A DNA stretch of 64,000 bases, from assembly GCF_003860405.1 (NCBI RefSeq), contig NZ_CP034170.1:186001-250000 (forward strand). Direction: 5' to 3'. Below, piece after piece: positions 25,870 to 34,785 of this stretch (its first letter is position 1; every line of letters begins with the position of its first letter). The notes below the pieces were generated by a model. It was given only the letters and a program-made list of their open reading frames with translations. It was not told the origin of the DNA and did no database searches. Origin of the DNA: Nakamurella antarctica. Its GTDB lineage: Bacteria; Actinomycetota; Actinomycetes; Mycobacteriales; Nakamurellaceae. The position numbers and the translations under genes are program-made.

Positions 25870-26583
25870 TTAGGTGGTTGTTTCGTTTGGTTGCAGTGCT
25901 TCGACTGCCTCTACTAGCTTGCCGAGATGGTTGTTGTGGGTTTTCATTCGCCCTGGGATGGACTCTGAGCTTTCGACGGTGATTCTTGCGATGTGGGGTT
26001 CGACGTTGAGGGGCATTGTGTCGGAGTATTCGCGGCCAGAGTCGTCCTGGTATTTCAGGTGGATGGTCGTTTGTTTCGGGAGTTTGTGCCGGTTGACGTA
26101 GTCGTGTTCGTCGCCTTTAGGGACGCTTTGCCACCAAACGTTTTCGAGGTGTTGCCCTGGTCCGAATACTGCGATTGGGTCGGCGTACTGCCGCCGTATG
26201 TAGTAGCTGGCCAGGTGTGGCCTGCCGTTTTCGATGGGTAGCTCCGGCGTGAACGCGACTCGGAGGTTCCTTGCCATTGATGGGCCGGCGTTTCTGATGA
26301 CTAGTTCCAATGCATCACTGTTTGGCGCTGTTCGGAACTCGGCGAGGATCATGGGGCGACTACGGTCGCGGCTGTCTTTGGCAGTGCTTTGGAGGGCACC
26401 AGCGGCGATCACGGCGGTGACGACGGCAGCGATTGCAGCGAGGCCCGTCCCGTACTTGTTCGACCACTCCCAGACGTTGGTCATTCCTCCGGTAATAATG
26501 CCGACGAGGATTAGGACCGCTACCAGCCCGACGATGCTGAATCGGAGCCAGTGCTTTCGGATCGGGTTCGTTTCTGTAGCCAT
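25870..26583 (-). CDS. Two-helix membrane protein of unknown function
   Basis: The 237-residue product has two N-terminal membrane helices (RFSIVGLVAVLILVGIITGG and GLAAIAAVVTAVIAAGALQ) and a soluble beta-rich remainder containing VIRNAGPSMARNLRVAF, a pattern common in unnamed membrane-anchored proteins of actinobacteria. It is separated from the terminase genes by about 240 bases with a possible terminator, so it may be a cargo gene with its own promoter. Membrane-anchored single proteins at the edge of such elements sometimes block other phages, but there is no direct evidence for that here. Confidence 0.7.
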   Translation of the reverse strand: MATETNPIRKHWLRFSIVGLVAVLILVGIITGGMTNVWEWSNKYGTGLAAIAAVVTAVIAAGALQSTAKDSRDRSRPMILAEFRTAPNSDALELVIRNAGPSMARNLRVAFTPELPIENGRPHLASYYIRRQYADPIAVFGPGQHLENVWWQSVPKGDEHDYVNRHKLPKQTTIHLKYQDDSGREYSDTMPLNVEPHIARITVESSESIPGRMKTHNNHLGKLVEAVEALQPNETTT

Positions 26584-26776
26584 CGAGCGGTCCTTACCTC
26601 GTGCCCGGACCGCCTTTCGCGGAGGGCTGGGTGGTCAAGTTAGCGCGTTCTGGGGGGCATTGGATAGGAGCTCCGTTTTCTGTCATTCTGCTGCTCCTCT
26701 GAACGAGTGGACGAAGGCTGCGAAGTCAAGTATCCATAAGCACCTCTTAGGCCCTCCGTTCGGTGTGCGCACTAGG

Positions 26777-26817
26777 CTGTTTCCCGCTTCCCTACACATA
26801 GGTTGGGAAACGGGCAA
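26777..26817 (-). terminator. Possible terminator after the terminase nuclease gene
   Basis: GTTTCCC (26779-26785) pairs with GGGAAAC (26805-26811), seven bases beyond the stop side of the gene ending at 26824. There is no strong T run, so the call is tentative. Confidence 0.45.
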
Positions 26818-26823
26818 CAGTGC

Positions 26824-27468
26824 TTATTGCTCGTCGTGGTCGACCAGGCGTAGGTCGCTGATGTTCTGTAGGTAGAGCATTGCGAGCATGAGGGCGGTCG
26901 CTAGGTCGCCGTGGCCGTCTTTGTCGTCGGTGTCGTAGGTGGTGTTGCCGGATGCGCTGACTTTCTGCCGGAACGATGCGAGCTCACGTTCTAGTACGTC
27001 TCCGAGTAGTAGGCCGGTGGCGATCTTCAGCCGGCCCCGCTGCAGGGGTACAACCACCGCGTCCCCCATGTTGCGTTTGATCGTTGAGGTGATGGTGATC
27101 GCCCGGTAGGTGTTTTGGTTCATCTCCCCGGCCCTGTACTTCTCCCAGAACAGGTCTTTGACTGCCCGTCCGACACCTGTTGCGTCAAACCTGAATGAGG
27201 TGTTGGCGTGGTAGCGGTGCCTGGGGTGGCGCAGGATTTCGGCTGTTTCGTCCACGACCTGGGGGTAGGAGGTGCCGAGCGGCCATTTCTTCAGGTACCG
27301 GACGTGGTGTTGGGTGATGGAGCCGTGGGGGATGCGTTCGAGGTGCGGTGTTTCGGCGTAGTTGGCGCGGCTGTATCCCGGCGGGAGGGCGGTGAGGTGT
27401 TCGACCACGGCGAGTGCGCTGTAGTCCTGGGCTTGGCCGAGGTCGAGCCCGATTGTGTATGCGGCCAT
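26824..27468 (-). CDS. Terminase large subunit, nuclease part as a separate gene
   Basis: The 214-residue protein starts at ATG 27468, sharing one base with the stop codon of the ATPase gene (TAATG). It has the RNase H-like nuclease pattern of large terminases: a first acidic strand in TIGLDLGQAQDYSALAV, FRFDATGVGRAVKDLF in the middle and the C-terminal HGDLATALMLAMLY with an acidic residue. In most phages this domain is fused to the packaging ATPase; here the two are separate polypeptides that presumably assemble. Upstream in-frame sequence is antisense-like and not part of the gene. Confidence 0.8.
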   Translation of the reverse strand: MAAYTIGLDLGQAQDYSALAVVEHLTALPPGYSRANYAETPHLERIPHGSITQHHVRYLKKWPLGTSYPQVVDETAEILRHPRHRYHANTSFRFDATGVGRAVKDLFWEKYRAGEMNQNTYRAITITSTIKRNMGDAVVVPLQRGRLKIATGLLLGDVLERELASFRQKVSASGNTTYDTDDKDGHGDLATALMLAMLYLQNISDLRLVDHDEQ

Positions 27469-28217
27469 TAGTACTCCAAGGGTGTGACGTTGTGGGTGAA
27501 TGCGGCCCGGATCAGTTCGGTGTTGAACATTTGGGAGTCGGTGTCTCCGAACTGGCATTCGTAGTCGGATGCGAACACATACGCGCCGAGGGCAGCTTTG
27601 ATTTGGGCGATCCTGTTGGCGCTGTATTGCGCGGATTCGTAGGCGGTGACCTTGTGTCGTTCCCAGCCGTTGCCGAGGTCGGTGTCGAGCTTGTGGAACC
27701 ATCCCCGGCGTCCCCACGGCGTTGATAGGGCGATGATCTGCCCGTCCGAGGCGACCATGGGTAGGACGCTGGCGAATATGTCGTCGTCCACCCGTGACGC
27801 TTCGTCCAGGATCAGCAGTCGTGCCCCGGCGAAACCTCTGGATGTGCCTTCGGTGCCTGGTAGGGACACGATGCGGGAGCCGTTCTCCAACTCGAGGGTG
27901 GACTCGGAGTCGGCTTTGGCTTTCACTGGCCTGCCGCACGCGTTGTAGACCGCTCTGCAGCGGCGCAACATCTCATTGGACTGTCGTTGCCCTGGGGAGA
28001 ACAGCAGGACCAACGAGTTGGGCCTGTAGAGGGCTGTGTGAACGCTTTTGATTGCGGTGGTGGTGGTTTTACCGACTTGCCTGGCGCAGTTGACCACGAC
28101 CCTGCTGGCGATGGTCCGCAACAGTCGCTCTTGCCATGGTTCAGCCACAAACTCGACCCGGCGCCCGAAGGCAACCGGGTCGAGTGCGGCAGCTGCGTCG
28201 GCTGCGAATGCGTTCAC
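27468..28217 (-). CDS. Terminase large subunit, ATPase part
   Basis: This 249-residue DNA-packaging motor ATPase has the entry FVAEPWQERLLRTI (adenine-binding region), Walker A-like NCARQVGKTTTTA, strand SLVLLFSPGQRQSNEML, Walker B LLILDEASRVDDD and coupling motif LSTPWGRRGWF. It ends at NVTPLEY where the nuclease domain would normally continue; the next gene begins in the stop codon. It starts four bases inside the small-subunit-like gene (ATGA overlap). All motor motifs look intact. Confidence 0.88.
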   Translation of the reverse strand: MNAFAADAAAALDPVAFGRRVEFVAEPWQERLLRTIASRVVVNCARQVGKTTTTAIKSVHTALYRPNSLVLLFSPGQRQSNEMLRRCRAVYNACGRPVKAKADSESTLELENGSRIVSLPGTEGTSRGFAGARLLILDEASRVDDDIFASVLPMVASDGQIIALSTPWGRRGWFHKLDTDLGNGWERHKVTAYESAQYSANRIAQIKAALGAYVFASDYECQFGDTDSQMFNTELIRAAFTHNVTPLEY

Positions 28218-28693
28218 GCTTCTATCGCCTGCAACCGGTTGGCGACAGCGAGCGCGGCGTCGGGGAACAAGCTCAGGGCCTCAAAGATCGCGCCACGAGC
28301 CTGTATCCAGTCGGGCAAGGTTGCCAGGTTGATGACGACCTTCGTTGATTCGTCCAATTCCCCGGTGAGCTTGGCCAGCAGTTCGATCATGGAGCGCAGT
28401 TCCTTCGCTGCGCTGACGCTGAGAGCGCCGTTGCCTTTGGCGCGGGCATCTTCGAGGGTGTACTTGATTTCCTTGTAGATGTCCTCGAGCCGGTCGATTG
28501 CTCGCCTGGGTCCGGCTTCCTCGTTAATGACCCTTGCGAGGGCCTTGCTGATGTGCGAGCGGTGCCGGCGAACTGCGTCTTTGAGCAGCCCGTATTTCGC
28601 CCCGATAGCGGCGTAGGTTCCCCCTCCCATCACGATGTCGGCGTCGAGTTCGGCGCGTCTTGGGTGGGTGCATCCACCACAGGGCGGCGGCAT
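28214..28693 (-). CDS. Small-terminase-like DNA-binding protein
   Basis: This 159-residue protein lies directly before the terminase ATPase, the usual place for the small subunit that recognises packaging sites. It begins with a Cys/His cluster (PCGGCTHPRRAELD), then a helix-turn-helix-like segment (YAAIGAKYGLLKDAVRRHRSH), followed by long helices. The start codon overlaps the upstream stop (TGATG). The assignment rests on position and the HTH; no family-specific motif was recognised. Confidence 0.6.
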   Translation of the reverse strand: MPPPCGGCTHPRRAELDADIVMGGGTYAAIGAKYGLLKDAVRRHRSHISKALARVINEEAGPRRAIDRLEDIYKEIKYTLEDARAKGNGALSVSAAKELRSMIELLAKLTGELDESTKVVINLATLPDWIQARGAIFEALSLFPDAALAVANRLQAIEA

Positions 28694-29361
28694 CAGTCGG
28701 TGGACAGCGCGTCGTTGATCGCCCGGTAACCCGCCGGGTCCTCGGCGTGGATCGCGGCGAGGTGTTCGTATGCCTTGGGGCCGCTTGTGTTGCCTTCGGA
28801 TATCAAGGTTACGAGGCCGTCCCAGGCCGCTGCGGACTTGTTTGCGGCGTCCGCCTGGCGTACCGCGACGTAAGCACCCGGCTCGGGCTCTAGGTCAGCG
28901 AGGCGATCAATCACGGCCTCGCCTATCCAGCTTGTTTCGGGTTCGGTGAATCCGCGTCCATCGGTGGGCGGTGCCTGACGTGACTGTTCGTAGGTGGGTC
29001 CCCAGTCGGCAATGGCTTTGAGAATTTCGGGGTCATTGGTGCTGGCGATCACAGACTGCAAGTCCCGTCCGCTTTCGAGCAGCATCATTGCTTTCTTCCA
29101 AGCCTGCTCCTGCCGAATCAGCAGGTTCTCGGGGGCTTTCATGGATGACTGCGCTTTGGTTTTCGCTGCGGCGTACTGCTGTGCTGCTGCCGCGGCTCGC
29201 GGGTTCATTACGCCGGAGGCAACCCGGTGGGCTGAGGCCATACCCTCGGCGCGGAGTTCGTTGATGCGCTGGACGCTCAGGTTCGGGTCGGTGAACTTCT
29301 TCGCGGCTTTCATTGCTGCGATGAAGGCGAGGGTGGTTTCGAGGTTCTTGTTGTCGGTCAT
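28693..29361 (-). CDS. Helical protein of unknown function between tape measure and terminase genes
   Basis: This 222-residue gene starts at ATG 29361 with AGGAGAC upstream (MTDNKNLETTLAFIAAMKAA). An uninterrupted frame makes it look like the C-terminus of the tape-measure gene, but that is an artefact of the frameshift at 29579-29583. It is alanine-rich and mostly helical, with a Gln/Lys-rich middle (AAAAQQYAAAKTKAQ). The position could fit a scaffold, a tail chaperone or an unrelated regulator; no family was recognised. Confidence 0.75.
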   Translation of the reverse strand: MTDNKNLETTLAFIAAMKAAKKFTDPNLSVQRINELRAEGMASAHRVASGVMNPRAAAAAQQYAAAKTKAQSSMKAPENLLIRQEQAWKKAMMLLESGRDLQSVIASTNDPEILKAIADWGPTYEQSRQAPPTDGRGFTEPETSWIGEAVIDRLADLEPEPGAYVAVRQADAANKSAAAWDGLVTLISEGNTSGPKAYEHLAAIHAEDPAGYRAINDALSTD

Positions 29362-29422
29362 TCTGTCTCCTAGATGAGGGTTGTACTGGTACTTCTGAGG
29401 GTGTGATCGGGGTGGGTAGGGG

Positions 29423-32340
29423 TCAGTAGCGGCTCCCCACGATTGCGCGGCTCGATTCGGCGTTGGATTCGCGGATTTGCACCTTGGCGTGACCGCGCAC
29501 GAACTCAGCGAGGTCGCCGTGCCCTTCGATGGTGAGAACCACTTCCTGGCGGCTCGAGGTATTGCCGCCACCTGGCATCCCCCGCCCGCGTAGCCGGCGA
29601 GAACTTCGCGAGGAACACGGCGCTGCTGGATGGCGGTCATGGCCTGGACGCCGTAGTAATCCACGGACGGTTCGGGTTGGATGAACTCCCCGGAACGGAC
29701 CTTGATCGGTTTGCCGTTGACCATTCCGAGCAGGTTGTCCATCGTTGGGTCCACGGGTGAAACACCCGGCAGGAGACCGCCCTGGGCGTATCCCATCAAC
29801 GCTGCTACCGACCCGCCTGTGTATCCGCCGATGCTGTTCACTGCGTCGTGGACAGCTTTCCCGACGCTGTTGTTGAGAAGGATCGTCCCTGAGATGGTGA
29901 AGTACTTGTTCGCCACCGCCTTGTTATTCACTGAGTCAATATCGGCCTTCGACTTTTCGATGCCGTTAGCGATTACCGTCAGCTCCTTGTCGGTAAGTTT
30001 CACTCCCTCAACGATGCCGAGCTTGTCAGCCAAGGCACCGGCAGCAGCCACGCCACCGTCCATGCCTTTGTTGTTCTCAATGAACATGGCCCGAGCATTG
30101 TCAGCGGCTGATCTGGCACCTGCGAACGCCGTCCCGAGGTCCCCGTTCTTCAACCCCAAAGCCAGCGCGGAAGCTGTGGATGCATCGGCGGCTTCCCGCT
30201 GCTTATCGAGGGAGTCTTTCCACTTCGACCCAGCCTCGGTGACGGTGTTGATCGACCCATCGGCGTTGATCAGCGACTCAATGTGACCCTCGGTGGCCTT
30301 CGTGGCGTCGTCGAATGCCTTCTTGCCGTCGCGCATCGCGTCGTTCAAGTCCTGCTCAACTTGCTCGGCTGACTTGTTGATGCCGAGCATCCGATCGATG
30401 GAGTCGGTGAGCCCTTTTGCGGACAGGTCGAAGTCGGCTGCGGCTTGTGCACCGTCCTTGAATCCCTGTTCCATCTCCGTCAGCGGCGGGTTCGCTGCCC
30501 GCAACAACCCGGCGAGATCAGCGATGCCACCCTTGGCATCGAGGATTGCCTCGCCCATGAACGCCCCGGACTTGCCCAGGCCAGCGGCTGCCTCATCGGC
30601 TTTGCGGAATGCGGCGCTGCTGTAATCCACGTCCTTGGCCAGCAATGCACCAATTCCTGAACCCTGCACTGTCCCAACGACTTTCTCCACAATGCCGAGG
30701 GCTTCGGCCATGCTCCGCATCGTGCTTCCCATGGACTCACCGACCCACTTGAGCCCATCCCCAACAAAGCTGATGGCTTCAATGAAGGGGGTTAGGGCAC
30801 CGACCGCGAACCCCAACGCCGGGGTCATGTCGTTTAGGAACCCGATTGTTGACTCCGCGAATGGCAGCAGTTTCTCCCCGATAGCAATTGCTGTTAGCTC
30901 CAACTGATGCGTGAGCGCGGAGAGCCCAGAGTTTGCGGTGTCGTTAGCCTGGTCGGTGGCCTTCTGTGCCTGACCGTTGAACACACCCAAACCGGTACTC
31001 GCTGAGTCGAGGGACTTGAGGAATCCCGGAATCTTGCTGATGCCCAGGTCCTCCAGTGGCGTACCGAACAGCGCAATGGCGGTGTTGGCCTGGATCGTTG
31101 GGTCCTTGATCTTGACCAGGCCGCCGATGATCTTGTCGAACGCGCTGCGTGCGGTTTCCCCACCGGCCAGAATGTCACCTGCCATGGTTTTGGCTGACAG
31201 CCCGATGGTGCCGTAGGCGGCAACGCTCGTTGACGACATATCCGTTGATCGGATCGTGAACTCCTTGATGGAGTCCCCGGCCTTGTCCATGGCGATCGCG
31301 CCGTCAGCGGAGGCGTCAGCGATCAAACCCAAAGCCTGGGTGCCGCTGATCCCTAACGACTCGAAATAGGTGGAGTACTCCCCAACTACGTCGAGCAGGT
31401 CGCCCCGCATGTCCGTGGTCGTTTTCTGTGCAGCCTTGGTGAGCATGTCGAATGCTTCCTGTGCATCCTTTGCCAGGCCCGTTTTGATCAGCCGGCCAAC
31501 GGTTGCCGTGACCCTCTCTGATTCCTCGCCCGTCACCGTGACAAGGGTGGTGACGAATGTGGCGAACTTCTGCAACTCCGCGTCCGAGGCATCACCTAGC
31601 CCTGAGATGTTGGTGATGACACCGGCCAGGATGCCATTTAGTTCACTGATGGACTCACCGAAACCCTGCCCGTAAAGGTCACCGGCGATCTTCCCCACCC
31701 GGGCGGACTCATCGGCAGTCAGATCAAGTTGGGCCTGTAGCTTGGCTTGCCCTTCCTGAAAGTCCATTGCGGCCACGAGGGACGCGACCAGGGCTGCGCC
31801 GATAGCAGCGCCTGCGACCGTGGCCTTCCCGGCACCGGAGGAACCGAACTCTTTGATCTTGCCCAGCATCCCGCCCGTTGCGCCGTCCAGGCTGTCGCCC
31901 AAACCTCCGAGTCCGGATTCCAGGCCTGCACTGATTTCGCCACCAGATGACCTGGCTTCACTGCCACCTTCGGAGCCGATGCGGCTGATGTCGGAGCGAA
32001 CCCCACCGGCGACACCATCAACAACCGAGGACAGGCCGGACAGCCCCGACTCCAAGCCCGCGCTAATCTCCCGGCCCGCTGACGTGGCCGCTGAGCCACC
32101 TTGGGAACCAACCTGGTTGATGTCACCTACGACCCCGCCCGCGCTGTTCGGGATAGCGGCGGAGAGACCGGATAGGCCAGCTTCAAGCCCGGAAGTCATG
32201 CTCCGCCCGGCCTGGGTAGCTGCGCTCTCACCTTCCGTGCCGAGGGCTTTGATAGCGGCGATGCCTTGAGCGGCCCCTGATTCTGTTGCTGACGCATCAA
32301 CTTTCAGATATGCGACAAGCGTGCCTAGATCAAGACTCAT
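29423..32340 (-). pseudogene. Phage tail tape-measure protein, frame broken near its C-terminus
   Basis: With the frame restored this is a tape-measure protein of about 972 residues, which sets tail length and is threaded through the tail tube; at 0.15 nm per helical residue it implies a tail near 145 nm. The N-terminus (MSLDLGTLVAYLKVDA) and the core (FQEGQAKLQAQLDLTADESA, FTIRSTDMSSTSVAAYG, GLSALTHQLELTAIAIG) are typical. At the G run corresponding to 29579-29583 the frame slips: an added G restores AGGGMPGGGNTSSRQEVVLT and a stop at 29423. Without it translation runs into the next gene and gives a 1215-residue fusion. A sequencing error, a mutation or recoding are all possible. Confidence 0.85.
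31870..32210. repeat. Three imperfect repeats in the tape-measure N-terminus
   Basis: A unit of about 35-40 residues of the type AGREISAGLESGLSGLSSVV...GSEGGS occurs three times in succession, visible also as repeated DNA. Repeat number directly alters length in tape-measure proteins. Confidence 0.7.
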
Positions 32341-32578
32341 TTGGTGCTCCTAGGGTTTTTTGCTGCGCAAGGTTGCGCAGCGTTTCGATTAGTTCTGACT
32401 CGTACTGCTGGGACTGGGTGCGCCACTCAGTCACTTCGGCTTCGCAAGCCCGAAACTTGGTGCGCCACCTGGCGCTCTCAGCCCGCAACTCACGGATTTC
32501 CTCCCAGATGCAGGCGGCGTCGTCCCTCGAGACAGCGCCCACCCGAGTCATGGCGTCCCAGAGGCGGTCAGTGATCAC
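32330..32578 (-). CDS. Small coiled-coil protein
   Basis: This 82-residue protein has a GTG start at 32578 that overlaps the stop of the RepA-like gene (GTGA); it ends 11 bases inside the tape-measure gene. The sequence from CIWEEIRELRAESARW to YESELIETLRNLAQQ is a continuous heptad-like helix rich in Glu, Arg and Leu. It may oligomerise; a role as accessory to its neighbours is a guess. Confidence 0.7.
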   Translation of the reverse strand: MITDRLWDAMTRVGAVSRDDAACIWEEIRELRAESARWRTKFRACEAEVTEWRTQSQQYESELIETLRNLAQQKTLGAPNES

Positions 32579-33942
32579 GCCGCACCTTGGCCGATGATGC
32601 AGATGACGCACCTTCCGCCTGATGTGCGAATCGCGGCTTGGCACTCGGAACAAGTGCGAGTGCCCAAGGGAGCAGCCAAGGGAGCGAAGGGTGCAGTGTG
32701 CGTGTGCGTGCTCGCTTCGCTCCCTTCCTGCTCCCTTGGAGGTTCGGTGTTCGTTAGTCGCCAGTGCCAGGGACCGTTGAATTCAGGCTTGTAGGCTTCG
32801 ATCCCCAGCCGAGCCTTTGCACGTTTGGTCTGATCCTTGGAGTACCCGGCGGCATCGGCGGCGCTGTAGACCTCGGTCGCTCGGTAGTTCGCTTCGGTGA
32901 GTAACGAAGTAAGCCAGCTGTCGATGGAGCGCTGCCCGCTCGAGTCCTCGCCCGGCCTGCCTTCGGCGTTGGCTCGCATGATGTCCCGAACCGAACGCTC
33001 CGAGGTGCTGCCGGTGAACTCGTACCGTGACACCCAAGCTGTGCCGTCGTCGGTTTCCACCGGCGTCGGGATGATCTTGTATTGCAGCGACGGCAGGTTG
33101 TCCCGTCCCAAGTTGTTCTTGGTGGTGCTCATCACGAACGTCGGCTCGGATGTTTCGTCCGCGTCCTCGGCTGCTTCCTCTCGGGCGAACCCGATCCCGG
33201 CCCTAATGAGTTGCCCGAAGGCAGCAGCACCTTGGATCGCCAACAACGGGTCGCCTGATGGTGCCGACTTGTTGAAGTGGGCCAGGCCCACGACAGCGCA
33301 CTTGGTCCGGTCGGCCATTTCCACCAATGGGTCCAGGGCAGCCCGAACTTCCTTGCCCCGGTAGTCGTTGATTTCAGCGCCCAGGGCAGACAACAACGGG
33401 TCGCAGACCAGCAGGCCGACGTTGTTCTTCTCAATCAACCGGCCGAGCGCTTTGGTGTCGGTCGGCAAAGTCAGCTGCGCGTGCTCGTTGTTGTCTGTCA
33501 CAACGTCCACGAAGTAGACCCTGGACATATCAGCGCCAGCAGCGAGCAGGCGCGGCCCGATGGTCATCTCCCTCGAGTCCTCATTGGCGGCGATGATCAC
33601 CGACTTCGGCTTGCCATAGTGGGTTCCGGGCAGGGTCCCGGTGGTCAGGCGTGCCACCAACCACAGGGTGAACTGGGACTTGCCGATCCCGGCTTGCCCG
33701 GCGGCGATAGTGAGAGAGCCGACCGGGATTCTTCCCTCGGAGTCCTGCGGGGCAGCACCTTTGGGGGCCGTGTCCCATAACCAAGTTGGCTTACGCATCC
33801 GAATCTTCGAAGCCGCTGTGAGCGTCAATTCCCGCACAGGCTTCGGTGTCGCCTTCGCCCCGAGCGTCACGATTTCGGGCATGTCCAGATCGGCAGGTTC
33901 GGCTTCGATGGTGTCCGGCCAGAACACTGTTGGCGCGTTCAC
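32575..33942 (-). CDS. RepA-like hexameric AAA/RecA-fold ATPase with C-terminal zinc ribbon
   Basis: The 455-residue protein resembles the AAA_25/RepA helicase group of plasmids and phages. Walker A is AGQAGIGKSQFTLW near residue 90, the following strand is VIIAANEDSREM, and Walker B lies in NVGLLVCDPLLSALGAEIND, followed by the conserved VGLAHFNKSAPS. The C-terminal third carries a winged-helix-like YKSADAAGYSKDQ-type segment and a zinc ribbon, CSECQAAIRTSGGRCVIC. It probably loads on the element's origin or drives its replication after excision. The start is coupled to the previous gene by a four-base overlap (33939-33942). Confidence 0.82.
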   Translation of the reverse strand: MNAPTVFWPDTIEAEPADLDMPEIVTLGAKATPKPVRELTLTAASKIRMRKPTWLWDTAPKGAAPQDSEGRIPVGSLTIAAGQAGIGKSQFTLWLVARLTTGTLPGTHYGKPKSVIIAANEDSREMTIGPRLLAAGADMSRVYFVDVVTDNNEHAQLTLPTDTKALGRLIEKNNVGLLVCDPLLSALGAEINDYRGKEVRAALDPLVEMADRTKCAVVGLAHFNKSAPSGDPLLAIQGAAAFGQLIRAGIGFAREEAAEDADETSEPTFVMSTTKNNLGRDNLPSLQYKIIPTPVETDDGTAWVSRYEFTGSTSERSVRDIMRANAEGRPGEDSSGQRSIDSWLTSLLTEANYRATEVYSAADAAGYSKDQTKRAKARLGIEAYKPEFNGPWHWRLTNTEPPREQEGSEASTHTHTAPFAPLAAPLGTRTCSECQAAIRTSGGRCVICIIGQGAA

Positions 33943-34628
33943 TGTGCATCCGTTCCGGTGACTGTGTCGAGGCCAGCGTTGACACGGCTCAGACCCTCGT
34001 GGACAGCCTCAAGCTCCGTCAGGACCGCAAGACCTAGCTCGGCCAAACTCCCTGTGAGAGCGGCCTTGTGGACCCGATCGACCGCTGCCAAGCAATCACG
34101 GCGAACAGCGTGCTCGGCAACACAAACCGCCAAGTACTCGCCACTAATTGCGGGCGGTGCGGACAGGGAAAGACTTGCGACGAACGATGACAAGTCCATG
34201 TGTGGGCTGGCGCCAGGACGAATCAAGGCTCGGCTCACTGCAAACTCGGGGATGGTGACCATGGAGACCGGGATGCCCTCGGAGTCCATCTTGCGCATCA
34301 AGTTCTCAACGAACCGACACTTGGCCTCGACAACATCGGAAACACCATAAAGCGATCGCATCTTCTCGCGGCCCTGTTTCGTGGCGTTGATCTGTGCGGC
34401 AACCAAACCCATCTCAGCCGATGTCGAATCGACTAGCTCGGGGCGGGTTCGTACTCGGGTACTGCTCGTAACTGAGGGGCAGCCTGTGCCATGGTGAGGC
34501 TCAATTCTGCGCATACGTGCGCGAAGACTGGGTTGGCCACAAAGGTGTGGCGTTGGCCTGCCTTGGGACACCCGGTCCCTTGCCAGTACTAGGTCCACGT
34601 CCAGCAGACCCTTGAAACGGCAACACAT
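33939..34628 (-). CDS. Unknown protein of the element, possible compensated frameshift in the N-terminal third
   Basis: From ATG 34628 (MCCRFKGLLDVD) the frame stays open for 229 residues to 33939, two bases after the upstream small gene. The C-terminal two thirds (from ELVDSTSAEMGLVAAQ) are well formed and helical. Between about 34575 and 34440, however, the annotated frame is Arg/Ser-rich, whereas another frame reads GCPKAGQRHTFVANPVFAHV and AQAAPQLRAVPEYEPAP, which looks far more protein-like. One G too many near 34575 and one C too few at 34440-34443 would produce exactly this. The family is not recognised. Confidence 0.6.
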   Translation of the reverse strand: MCCRFKGLLDVDLVLARDRVSQGRPTPHLCGQPSLRARMRRIEPHHGTGCPSVTSSTRVRTRPELVDSTSAEMGLVAAQINATKQGREKMRSLYGVSDVVEAKCRFVENLMRKMDSEGIPVSMVTIPEFAVSRALIRPGASPHMDLSSFVASLSLSAPPAISGEYLAVCVAEHAVRRDCLAAVDRVHKAALTGSLAELGLAVLTELEAVHEGLSRVNAGLDTVTGTDAQ

Positions 34629-34629
34629 G

Positions 34630-34785
34630 TCAGGCTTTTTCGTCGGTGCGCCAATGGTCAAGCTTGACCATTGTGGCGACAGCCTCGTCATAGCCGAACT
34701 GGCGGCCACTTTCCCAAAGCTCGTTGGCTTGGGCCTTGGTGAGAGTGACTGTCCGTGCCTTCTTTTTGGCGACTTTCTTGCTCAT
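34630..34785 (-). CDS. Small basic protein, 51 residues
   Basis: This short gene overlaps the preceding stop codon (ATGA at 34782-34785) and ends just before the next start. It begins MSKKVAKKKARTVTLTKAQA and ends KLDHWRTDEKA. The lysine-rich N-terminus may bind nucleic acid. It is not recognised, but the tight coupling and normal composition support a real gene. Confidence 0.65.
   Translation of the reverse strand: MSKKVAKKKARTVTLTKAQANELWESGRQFGYDEAVATMVKLDHWRTDEKA

Noticed and set aside
26824-27939. 371-residue protein starting at 27939
   Set aside because: The N-terminal 157 residues are Arg/His/Pro-rich antisense-like sequence overlapping the terminase ATPase; the real nuclease gene starts at ATG 27468.
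28693-32340. A single 1215-residue tape-measure fusion protein
   Set aside because: The other frame from the G run at 29579 gives a normal tape-measure C-terminus and stop, and the downstream portion has its own ribosome binding site and ATG at 29361; the fusion is a result of the frame slip.
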